Source: Alphaproteobacteria bacterium (lineage in GTDB: Bacteria; Pseudomonadota; Alphaproteobacteria; Sphingomonadales; Sphingomonadaceae). From it: DNA of 43,764 nt. The notes below the pieces were generated by a model, which did no database searches, was not told where the DNA came from, and worked only from the letters and a program-made list of their open reading frames with translations. The stretch is from positions 8,162 through 51,925 of the forward strand of contig QBLU01000019.1 in assembly GCA_003241875.1 (NCBI GenBank), in the 5' to 3' direction. Made by a program: the position numbers and the translations under genes. Below are positions 16,010 through 23,675 of this stretch, piece after piece (within the stretch, counting starts at the first letter, position 1; every line of letters starts with the position of its first letter).

Positions 16010-17580
16010 TCACGCGCCTGCTGACGTCGGGCGCCTATGTCGGCTCCGAACTGGAGGCCGAGTTCGGGCGGGTGCCGCCGGCCTTCCTGCCGGTCGGCGG
16101 CTCGCTGCTGATCCATCACCAGCTGCAGCGGCTCGGCCGGACCGCCGCCCGGACGATCCTGAGCCTGCCGAACGACTTCATCGTCGATCCGCTCGACGCC
16201 GCGCGGCTGGCGGCGGCCGGCGTGGAGATCATCCCTGTCGACCCGCGGCTGTCGCTGGGGCGATCGGTCGGCAAGCTGATCGCCACGATCGGCGACGATA
16301 TGGCGATCGAGATCATCCATGGCGACACGCTGCTCGACTGCCTGCCGGCCGCCGCCAACGACGCCATGTCGATCGCCGAAGCAAATGACGGCTATCATTG
16401 GGCGACGGTCACCGTCGAGGCGGGCCTTGTCACAGCGGTCGCCAACGATCCCGATGCCCTCGACGGGGCGTCGATCCTGACGGGCGCGTTCCGCGTGTCC
16501 GACCCCGGTTTGCTGCTGCGCTGCCTCGTCGCCGCCGACGACGATTTCGTCGCCGCGCTCGATGCCTATGCCCAGCTTCGCCCGGTCGCCGCGGTGGCGA
16601 TGCCGCTATGGCTCGATTTCGGCCATCTGCAGACCTTTTTCCGGTCGCGTCACCACCTCGCGGCCTCGCGCCATTTCAACGCGCTGCAGATCACCGAAGG
16701 TGTCGTCCACAAGTCGAGCGACCAGACTTTCAAGATGAATGCCGAGGCCAGCTGGCTGCGCACGCTGCCGGCCAGCCTCCAGCTCTATGCCGCCCGGCTG
16801 ATCGAGGATGACACCACGCTCGCCGCGGATGGCTATGCGACGGAATATGCGTTTCTGCCGACGGTCGCCGAAATCTACCTGTCGCGCCTCAACGCGCGCG
16901 GCTGGGAGCGCATCTTCGGCGCGATGACCGGCTTTGTCGAAGCGTCGCTCCGGTGCCGGGGCGACGGCATCAGCCAGAGCCTCGTCAAGCTCGGTGTGGA
17001 CAAGACCGTGTCGCGGCTGGCGGCGGCGAGCGACGTGCTGCCCGATCTCGATGTCGAGCGCCGGATCGGCGGGCGGACGTGCCCGGCCCCGTCGCGGATG
17101 CTCGAGTTCCTGTTCCAGCAGATTGCCGCCGCGCCGCCGCGGGCGCCGTCGATCATGCATGGCGACCTGTGCTTTTCGAACATCCTCTACAACAGCCGCA
17201 ACCAGCGCATCTGCGTCATCGATCCGCGCGGCTATGTCGACGATGGCGTCACCAGTCCGTTCGGCGATGCGCGCTATGACATCGCCAAGCTCGCCCACAG
17301 CATCATCGGGCGCTACGACCAGATCCTCGGCGGCCAGTACCGGCTCGATGATTCGCCCGGCCATGCCGAGCTCGTCCTGCCGCGCGATCCGATCAAGGAC
17401 GGCCTCGAACGCCAGTTTCTCGCGCAATCGGTCGACGGGATCGCCTTCGACAGCGATGCGGTGATCGCGACCATGATCACGCTGTTCTTCTCGATGATCC
17501 CGCTGCACCAGGACGACCCGCGGCGGCAGCGGGCCTTCTTTGCCAACGCGTCGCAGCTCTTCATGCGATTCTACGGGTGA
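16006..17580 (+). CDS. Nucleotidyltransferase-like/APH-type kinase fusion protein
   Basis: A 524-residue two-domain protein. The N-terminal half (1 to about 240) resembles a GT-A nucleotidyltransferase: a start near GSELEAEFG, then PPAFLPVGGSLLIHHQL, which mirrors the P-K-x-L-x-P-V-x-G-x-P-L-I consensus but lacks the usual Lys, and EIIHGDTLLD (about 103-112), a D-x-D-like site. The C-terminal half (about 250-524) has the aminoglycoside/choline kinase fold pattern: an ATP-binding Lys candidate in SSDQTFKMNAE, the catalytic loop IMHGDLCFSNILYN (about 383-396) and a metal site VIDPRGY. It would be expected to phosphorylate a small alcohol or sugar, with the front domain degenerate or using a variant site. 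It is coupled to the HAD gene (GTGA) and lies 4 nt before the second nucleotidyltransferase. The exact substrate is not recognisable. Confidence 0.7.
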   Translation: MITRLLTSGAYVGSELEAEFGRVPPAFLPVGGSLLIHHQLQRLGRTAARTILSLPNDFIVDPLDAARLAAAGVEIIPVDPRLSLGRSVGKLIATIGDDMAIEIIHGDTLLDCLPAAANDAMSIAEANDGYHWATVTVEAGLVTAVANDPDALDGASILTGAFRVSDPGLLLRCLVAADDDFVAALDAYAQLRPVAAVAMPLWLDFGHLQTFFRSRHHLAASRHFNALQITEGVVHKSSDQTFKMNAEASWLRTLPASLQLYAARLIEDDTTLAADGYATEYAFLPTVAEIYLSRLNARGWERIFGAMTGFVEASLRCRGDGISQSLVKLGVDKTVSRLAAASDVLPDLDVERRIGGRTCPAPSRMLEFLFQQIAAAPPRAPSIMHGDLCFSNILYNSRNQRICVIDPRGYVDDGVTSPFGDARYDIAKLAHSIIGRYDQILGGQYRLDDSPGHAELVLPRDPIKDGLERQFLAQSVDGIAFDSDAVIATMITLFFSMIPLHQDDPRRQRAFFANASQLFMRFYG

Positions 17581-17584
17581 TGCG

Positions 17585-18340
17585 ATGATTGTGATACCGA
17601 TGGCGGGCCTCAGCCGGCGCTTCCTGCTGGCCGGCTATACCCAGCCGAAATACATGCTCGAACTCGACGGCATCACGGCGTTCGACCATTCCGTCAAAAG
17701 CTTCGCCGCCTATTTCGAGACGGTGCCCTTCCTGTTCATCGCCCGCGAGGCCGGCGGCGTCGAAGCGTTTGTCCGCCGGCATGCCGATGCGCTCGGCATC
17801 GCCGATGCCCGGATCGTGATGCTGCCCCACGAGACAGCCGGCCAGGCGGAAACCGTGGCTCGCGGCCTCGACGCCGCCGGCGTGGCGGCCGACGTGCCGG
17901 TGACGATCTTCAACATCGATACGTTCAGGCCCGGTTTCCGCCAGCCGACGCCCGATCGGCTGGCGTCGATGGCCGGCTATCTCGAAGTGTTCCGCGGCAG
18001 CGGCGATAACTGGTCCTATGTGCGGCCGGGCGATACGGCACGCCAACTGGCCGCCGAAACCGCCGAAAAGCGTCCGATTTCCGACCTGTGCTGCACCGGC
18101 CTCTACCATTTCGCCGCCGCCGGTCTGTTCCACGAGGCATTGGCCGCCGAGATGCTGTCACCCCAGGCGCCGGAGCTGTTCGTCGCGCCGCTGTACAACC
18201 ACCTCATCCGGCGAGGGCTGGCTGTGGGCTATGAGGTCATCGCCGCCGACGATGTCATATTCTGCGGCACGCCGGCCGAATACGAGGCCCTGCGCGACGT
18301 CCCGGCCGAGGCCAGCGCCTGCTCGAACAGCTCGGCATAG
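17585..18340 (+). CDS. Nucleotidyltransferase (GlmU/RfbA-like, capsule type)
   Basis: A 251-residue nucleotidyltransferase. The N terminus carries a canonical site, VIPMAGLSRRFLLAGY followed by QPKYMLELDG with the conserved Lys (about 3-30). TAGQAETVARGL and the metal-binding FNIDTFRPGF (about 107-116) are the other core motifs. It should charge a phosphorylated compound with CTP or UTP/dTTP. Together with the upstream kinase and HAD phosphatase it forms a kinase-phosphatase-nucleotidyltransferase cassette. The ATG at 17585 is 4 nt after the preceding stop. Its last 112 bases overlap the convergent GT4 gene, and the final ten or so residues (ASACSNSSA) look like read-through tail rather than domain. 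Confidence 0.78.
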   Translation: MIVIPMAGLSRRFLLAGYTQPKYMLELDGITAFDHSVKSFAAYFETVPFLFIAREAGGVEAFVRRHADALGIADARIVMLPHETAGQAETVARGLDAAGVAADVPVTIFNIDTFRPGFRQPTPDRLASMAGYLEVFRGSGDNWSYVRPGDTARQLAAETAEKRPISDLCCTGLYHFAAAGLFHEALAAEMLSPQAPELFVAPLYNHLIRRGLAVGYEVIAADDVIFCGTPAEYEALRDVPAEASACSNSSA

Positions 18341-19461
18341 CGTTCGACGATGACGCCGGACGCATAGTGCGTCCGCACATGCTGCTCGGCGCCGGCCAGA
18401 AGTCGGGCGCGATCGGCGGCGAGCGCACGGCCGACGGCGACGGCAACCGCGGCCGGTGTCATCGCCGTGGCGAGAATGCCCGAGCACCCGTCGACGATCA
18501 TTTCCCGGGTTGCGCCCGGGCATGGCGTGCCGACGACGGGAGTGCCGAGGGCCATCGCTTCGAGCATGGCGTTGCTGAAGCCTTCATAGCGCGACGATGA
18601 CACGAAAAGGTCGGCGGCGGCGATCATCGCGAGCGCGCCGTTGCTCTGGCCGACGAGGTGCACGGACCCGGCAACGCCGAGGCGCTGCGCCAGATCCACC
18701 AGGGCGGCGTGCGCCTCGCCGCTGCCGACGATGGTCAAGGCGGCGGCCGGGTGCGCCGCGAGGATGGCGGGCATGGCGGCGATGAGCAGGTCGAAACCCT
18801 TTTGCGCCGTCAGGCGACCGACGGCGACCAGTGCCGGCGCGCCGGCCGGCCGGGACGCCAGGGCGCCGCGCTGCTGCATTGCCAGCTGCCGGGTCGTCTC
18901 GATATCGATCGGGTTGCCGATCGTCGCCAGCCGCTGGCCCGCCCGCAGCGCCGGCGCGAGTTCATCGGCCATGTCGCCCGATTGCGCCACCACGGCGTCG
19001 GCGCGGGCGAAGCCGCGGGTGACGAGCCACTCGGCGATGCGGTGCTTGAGCAGCGAACGACGCTTGAGCACGGCAAAATCGGCGGCGATGGCGTTGGCCT
19101 GGCGCACCACCAGCGGCGGGCGGTGGCGCTGCAGCCACGTGGCGAGCTGCGCCGTCAGGTTCATCCGCAGCGTGGTGAACACCAAGTCGGGAGCGAGGCG
19201 ATCGACCAGCGCGGCGAGCTTGCGCACCGGGTAGCGGCCGGCATCGAGCACGAAGACCTCGACGTCGGGCGGCAGGCGATCGAAGTAGCGGCCACCCGCC
19301 TCCGCGACGACGATCGCGAAGCGAAAGCGCGTCCGCGGCAGGTCGTTCAGCAGCTCCGCCATCACGCGATCGGGCCCGCCGGCGGCGAGTTTCGGTATGG
19401 CAAACAGGATGAGCGGCCTGCCGCCTGGCGGCGTCGCGGGCGTGCCGCGGGCGGTCGTCAC
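18229..19461 (-). CDS. Family 4 glycosyltransferase
   Basis: A 410-residue GT-B enzyme. The acceptor domain opens with ILFAIPKLAAGGPDRVM, with the Gly-rich loop and Glu/Arg of the family. The donor domain starts at LVAVGRLTAQKGFDLLI (about 215-231). The E-x7-E motif is EGFSNAMLE (about 306-314), followed by AMALGTPVVGTPCPG. The GTG at 19461 lies 2 nt after the dehydratase stop, so the two genes form one minus-strand operon; the longer frame to 19635 only repeats the dehydratase region in another frame. The C-terminal ~20 residues after EQALASAG lie inside the overlap with the nucleotidyltransferase gene and are probably a dispensable tail. It is likely to build the repeat unit; acceptor and donor are unknown. 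Confidence 0.83.
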   Translation of the reverse strand: MTTARGTPATPPGGRPLILFAIPKLAAGGPDRVMAELLNDLPRTRFRFAIVVAEAGGRYFDRLPPDVEVFVLDAGRYPVRKLAALVDRLAPDLVFTTLRMNLTAQLATWLQRHRPPLVVRQANAIAADFAVLKRRSLLKHRIAEWLVTRGFARADAVVAQSGDMADELAPALRAGQRLATIGNPIDIETTRQLAMQQRGALASRPAGAPALVAVGRLTAQKGFDLLIAAMPAILAAHPAAALTIVGSGEAHAALVDLAQRLGVAGSVHLVGQSNGALAMIAAADLFVSSSRYEGFSNAMLEAMALGTPVVGTPCPGATREMIVDGCSGILATAMTPAAVAVAVGRALAADRARLLAGAEQHVRTHYASGVIVERYAELFEQALASAGTSRRASYSAGVPQNMTSSAAMTS

Positions 19462-19463
19462 GA

Positions 19464-21464
19464 TCAGTGCACCGTGACGAAGTTTTCGACAGCGGGGCGT
19501 GCCGGCTCCGGACGCTGCCGCCCCGCATATTCGGGGACCAGGGCCGTCAGCGCATCGACCATATCGACGTCGTCGCCTTGCCGGGCGGTGTGGAACACCC
19601 GGCCCAGCGCGATTTCCAGATGGTCGATGGCGCAACCGCGGGCCCGCGCCAGGCTGGCCTTTGGAAACGGCGCCGGCGTCAGGTCCTCGTCGCGATGGGC
19701 CAGTTCCTCAAAGAGTTTCTCGCCCGGCCGCAGGCCGACGAACTCGATCGCGATGTCATGGTTGGGGCGCAAGCCGTGCAGCTGGATCATGCGTTCGGCG
19801 AGATCCATGATGCGGATCGGGTCGCCCATGTCGAGGACAAAGACCTGGCTTCGTGCCGGGCGGGTCTGCGCCGTGGCGGCGGTGGCGACGAGGATCAGCT
19901 CGCAGGCCTCCGGGATCGTCATGAAATACCGGGTCATGTCGCGATGCGTCACCGTCAGCGGACCGCCGGCGCTGATCTGCTGGCGGAACAGCGGCACCAC
20001 CGAGCCGGCGGAATCGAGGACATTGCCGAACCGCACGCAGGCAAAGCGCGTTGCCGACGGGTCGTCGCCGCGCGCCTCGTCGAGCGACTGGCAGATGATT
20101 TCCGCCCAGCGCTTCGTGCACCCCATGATGCTCGTCGGATTGACCGCCTTGTCGGTCGACACCAGCGTCATGATCTCGGCGCCATGGTCGGCGGCCAGCG
20201 TCGCGACATTGTGGGTGCCCATGATGTTGGTCAGGATCGCCTGGTCGAGATTGGTCTCCATCAACGGCACGTGCTTCAGGGCCGCCGCGTGAAGGACGAT
20301 CGCCGGCCGATAGCGCGCGAAGATGCCGGCCAATGCCGCCCGGTCGCGCACATCGCAAAGCGCGGCGGTGCGCGGCACGCGGGGGAAGCGCTGGCTCATC
20401 TGCATGTCGATCTGGTACAGGTTATGCTCGCAGGACTCCACCAGCACGATGCTGGCGGGCCGGTGCAGGGCGATCTGCCGGACCAGCTCGGACCCGATCG
20501 AGCCACCCGCCCCGGTGACCAGCACGACCTTTCCCGCCAGGCTCACCGGCACCCGCGGATCCTGGATCGAGACCTGGTCGCGGTGCAGTATGTCCTCGAT
20601 CGACACGGCCTGCATGGCCTCCCCGATCCGCGACGGCTCGACAAAGCTCAGCAGGCTGGGCAGGCGGCACAGCAGCAGGCCATGTTCGGCGGCGGCGACC
20701 AGCGCTTCGGCCAGCTCGTCCGGACGCTCGAGATCGCCGGCGATGACCAGGCGCTTGACGTCATGCTGCTTGGCCCGGAGCCGCAGCAGCGCCTCGCCGA
20801 TGGCGCTCAGCGGCCCCATGGCATCGACGCCGTGCAGGCGCTTGCCGGACAGCGAGCCGTCGTCATGGAGGAAGCCGACGACCCGATATTTGCTGCTTTC
20901 GGCGGCGATCTTGATGAACTGTTCGGTGCGCCCGCGGCTGCCATAGACGAGGACGGGTTCGACGTTGCTCGCCGGGACGCGGCGGCCGCGGTACCATTCG
21001 AGCCACAACCGCATCAGCAGCCGCGGCGCCGCCCAGGCACAGACGTACATGACGGTGCCCCCGATGAGGACGCGGCTGAAGGCCGCCATGCCGACGTGGA
21101 ACGACACCAGCGCGGCCGTGGTGACGGCCACCCCGAAGGCGGCGCCGAACAGGCCCATGACGTCATGCAGCGAGACGCGCCCCCAGACATGGCGGTGCGC
21201 ATTGGCAGCCCACAGCGCCAGGAAGCCCATCACCAGCGACAGTGAAATCGTTACGGCAAGGCCACTCGGGCTTTTCCAGTTGAGGACAACGTGAAGCAAC
21301 GCAACTTGCGCCATGACCAGAAGCAAAAGATCGCAGGCCATGGCAAATCTGCGGCGACCGAACTTGCCGCGAATGTACAGTACCGCATTAATACTGTACC
21401 GTGAGACTGCAGCAATCGTACTGCCTATCAAACGATAAATGGACTCTGGCAGTATATCCGACAT
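19464..21464 (-). CDS. Membrane-bound NDP-sugar 4,6-dehydratase (WbpM/PglF/CapD family)
   Basis: A 666-residue long-form SDR dehydratase, close to WbpM in length. Four N-terminal membrane helices (about residues 40-140) precede a first Rossmann-like domain (VLVYGSRGRTEQF, about 164-176). The catalytic domain (about 290-600) has the NAD site LVTGAGGSIGSELVRQI and the catalytic VSTDKAVNPTSIMGCTKRWAE region, here quoted only in part: the usual SDR Tyr is replaced by Met (MGCTK), as in WbpM and PglF. These enzymes convert UDP-GlcNAc to the 4-keto-6-deoxy sugar. The ATG at 21464 has GGGGGA 5-6 nt upstream and is preferred over an in-frame codon at 21488. It can supply the 4-keto substrate for the PglE/PglD/PglC-like genes at 8530-10966, although it sits about 8.5 kb away on the other strand, paired with a GT4. 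Confidence 0.9.
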   Translation of the reverse strand: MSDILPESIYRLIGSTIAAVSRYSINAVLYIRGKFGRRRFAMACDLLLLVMAQVALLHVVLNWKSPSGLAVTISLSLVMGFLALWAANAHRHVWGRVSLHDVMGLFGAAFGVAVTTAALVSFHVGMAAFSRVLIGGTVMYVCAWAAPRLLMRLWLEWYRGRRVPASNVEPVLVYGSRGRTEQFIKIAAESSKYRVVGFLHDDGSLSGKRLHGVDAMGPLSAIGEALLRLRAKQHDVKRLVIAGDLERPDELAEALVAAAEHGLLLCRLPSLLSFVEPSRIGEAMQAVSIEDILHRDQVSIQDPRVPVSLAGKVVLVTGAGGSIGSELVRQIALHRPASIVLVESCEHNLYQIDMQMSQRFPRVPRTAALCDVRDRAALAGIFARYRPAIVLHAAALKHVPLMETNLDQAILTNIMGTHNVATLAADHGAEIMTLVSTDKAVNPTSIMGCTKRWAEIICQSLDEARGDDPSATRFACVRFGNVLDSAGSVVPLFRQQISAGGPLTVTHRDMTRYFMTIPEACELILVATAATAQTRPARSQVFVLDMGDPIRIMDLAERMIQLHGLRPNHDIAIEFVGLRPGEKLFEELAHRDEDLTPAPFPKASLARARGCAIDHLEIALGRVFHTARQGDDVDMVDALTALVPEYAGRQRPEPARPAVENFVTVH

Positions 21465-21769
21465 GTATGTCCCCCACGCGGTCACCACAGACCAGAACGT
21501 TAGAGGTCACAAATATACAATGACTTAATGTCGTCGGTGGATTGTTACATCGGCAACGAAATAAATACTTGAAACTTCGGACATCCACATATTGACGGGA
21601 AATCCTGACACGAACCCGGCGGTCAATCGGCAAGAACTTCATTCATGTATTGGCGGCATCCCGGACGACAGCGCAGCGCGCGCATGAGGCAGCGACCCGG
21701 CGGCCGGCCCATGCCTGCTGGCCAGTCGCGCGGTCGGCCGGCGGTCGGCAGGCATGGGGAGCGCCCGGC
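21465..21769. other. AT-rich intergenic region between dehydratase and BLUF gene
   Basis: About 300 nt between divergent genes. Bases 21480-21610 are clearly AT-rich and probably contain the promoter of the minus-strand dehydratase operon; TATATT-like sequence occurs near 21515-21520, but no convincing -35 was found. From 21650 onward the plus frame of the BLUF gene is already open (TTG at 21650), but the encoded peptide is Arg/Ala-rich and unlike protein. GGGGAG at 21757-21762 is taken as the ribosome-binding site for the ATG at 21770. No repeat or RNA gene was recognised. Confidence 0.4.
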
Positions 21770-23602
21770 ATGCTAGGCGCCGCCGTGGACGATGCTCAGG
21801 CCGACCCGCTGACGGGATTGGCGACACGCGACCAGTTGATGGCCCGGCTCGACGCGCTGTTGCCGGGCGGGCCATCGCAGGCGGCCCGACCGGGGCTGAT
21901 CCTCGTCGACCTCGATCGCTTCAGGGCGATGAGCGACGGCCTGGGTCCGCTGGTCTGCGACAAGCTCCTGGCCCGCGTCGGCTCACGACTTCAGGCCATT
22001 GTGCCCATGGCGACGCTGCTGGCGCGCGTCAGCGGCGATGGCTTCGGTGTCCTGCTCGACGATGGCAGCGACGCCGTCGCAACCGCCGGCCGACTGCTCG
22101 ACTTCCTCGGTCGCCCCTATTCGGTCAAGGGGCATCCCATCACGATCAGCGCCAGGCTCGGCATCGCCGTTGCCGACGGTCATGGCGATGATGCGAACAG
22201 CATTTTCCACGCTGCCAACCTGGCGCTCCACCACGCCCAGCGCAGCGGCGGCAACCGGCTGCAACTGTTCAACATGTCGATGCGGCAGAGCGCCGAACGC
22301 CGGCAAGCGCTGGAAAACGACTTCCGCGCCGCCATCGCCCTGCAACGCGTCGAGCTGCTCCGCGCCCTCAACAGCGAACAGTTCAAGGTCTATTACCAGC
22401 CGCTGCTGTCGCTGGCCGACAATCGCCTTACCGGCTTCGAGGCCCTGCTGCGGTGGCACCATCCCGAGCGCGGCCTCGTCAGCCCCGACGAGTTCATCCC
22501 CCTGGCGGAAGAATTCGGCCTGATCAGCCTGATCGGGGAATGGGTGCTGCGCACCGCCTGCCGCGAGGCTGCGACATGGCCGGTGCCCAAAAGCGGCGTG
22601 CCGCTCAAGCTGGCCATCAACGTTTCGCCGCTGCAACTGCGCCAGGGCGAGACGCTGCTTGCGGCGATCCGCGTCGCGCTCGCGGAAACCGGGCTGTCGG
22701 TGGATCGCCTGGAGATCGAGTTGACCGAAATCGCGCTCGCCGACGACGTGGGCGACACGCTTCACGCCATCCGCGCGCTCGGGGTGAAGCTTGTGCTCGA
22801 CGACTTCGGGACCGGGTATTCCTCGCTCAGCAGGTTGCACAAATATCCGTTCAGCCGGCTGAAGATCGACCGCTCGTTCGTCGCCGGCAACACTCCGGCA
22901 ACCGACGCCGTGGCGCGACGCAGCAGCGAAGGCATGGTCAGGGCGATCGCCGCGCTCGGCGCCGGTCTCGGGCTCGACACGGTTATCGAAGGTGTCGAAA
23001 CGCCGCGCCAGCGCGAGATCGCCCGGCTGGCGGGCTGTACCGAGATGCAGGGCTTCCTGGTCAGCCCGCCGGTGCTCGGCGCGGCGTTGCCGGCCCTGAT
23101 CGCCCGGCTGGATTTCGTGCCCGACCGATCGGCGAATACGCCCGATGCGGACCTCTATACCCTTGCCTATTTCAGCCGCAGCGCGACGCCGCTCAGGCGC
23201 AACAGCCTGGCGGCGATCGACGATATCCTGCACATCTCGCGCACCAACAACGGCAAGCTCGGCATCACCGGCGCGCTGCTGTTCGGCGAGGGCTATTTCG
23301 CCCAGGTGCTCGAGGGGCCGCTGCCGGCTGTCGAGATCATCTTCGAAAAGATCGGGCTCGATACCCGGCACCGCGACATCACCATCCTGTACAACAGGCC
23401 GCTGCTGCGGCGCGACTTTTCGGGATGGTCGATGGCGTGCGTCGGTGCGATCGACATCCATCGCCTGCCTGACGACATCCACGGCGTGGTGGACGATGGC
23501 GCGTGTTGCGAGACGGCCCTCACCGGGCAGCAGATCCTCGAGTTCATGCAGGCCCTGATCCGGAAATACGACGGCGATGCCCAGCTTGCGCCGGCTGGCT
23601 GA
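21770..23602 (+). CDS. GGDEF(degenerate)-EAL-BLUF protein, predicted blue-light-regulated c-di-GMP phosphodiesterase
   Basis: A 610-residue three-domain protein. GGDEF domain (about 10-180): DPLTGLATRDQL is normal, but the signature is SGDGF at residues 88-92, so cyclase activity is unlikely. EAL domain (about 200-445): the Glu of EAL at 224, NVSPLQL, ELTEIAL, DDFGTGYSSL, LKIDRSFV, VIEGVET and MQGF, which are all the metal and c-di-GMP residues of active phosphodiesterases. BLUF domain (about 463-560): the flavin-site Tyr467, Asn494 (NNGKLGITGAL), Gln512 (YFAQVLEG) and Trp553 (FSGWSM) are all present. The BLUF domain is C-terminal, whereas BlrP1 and YcgF carry it at the N terminus. The ATG at 21770 has GGGGAG 7 nt upstream; a TTG at 21650 is the alternative. 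No transmembrane helix is apparent, so it is probably cytosolic. Confidence 0.88.
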   Translation: MLGAAVDDAQADPLTGLATRDQLMARLDALLPGGPSQAARPGLILVDLDRFRAMSDGLGPLVCDKLLARVGSRLQAIVPMATLLARVSGDGFGVLLDDGSDAVATAGRLLDFLGRPYSVKGHPITISARLGIAVADGHGDDANSIFHAANLALHHAQRSGGNRLQLFNMSMRQSAERRQALENDFRAAIALQRVELLRALNSEQFKVYYQPLLSLADNRLTGFEALLRWHHPERGLVSPDEFIPLAEEFGLISLIGEWVLRTACREAATWPVPKSGVPLKLAINVSPLQLRQGETLLAAIRVALAETGLSVDRLEIELTEIALADDVGDTLHAIRALGVKLVLDDFGTGYSSLSRLHKYPFSRLKIDRSFVAGNTPATDAVARRSSEGMVRAIAALGAGLGLDTVIEGVETPRQREIARLAGCTEMQGFLVSPPVLGAALPALIARLDFVPDRSANTPDADLYTLAYFSRSATPLRRNSLAAIDDILHISRTNNGKLGITGALLFGEGYFAQVLEGPLPAVEIIFEKIGLDTRHRDITILYNRPLLRRDFSGWSMACVGAIDIHRLPDDIHGVVDDGACCETALTGQQILEFMQALIRKYDGDAQLAPAG

Positions 23603-23675
23603 GAGGGGCATCGACATAGGCGTCCCTGGCCGGCACGGCGTTTCAGGGCAAGCCCGCGTGGAACCGTGATCAGTT

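Noticed and set aside
19467-21245. 592-residue plus-strand frame
   Set aside because: Antisense to the 4,6-dehydratase; no protein-like features.
21388-21642. 84-residue minus-strand frame in the AT-rich gap
   Set aside because: No motif, unusual Cys/Arg composition, overlaps the dehydratase start and promoter region.
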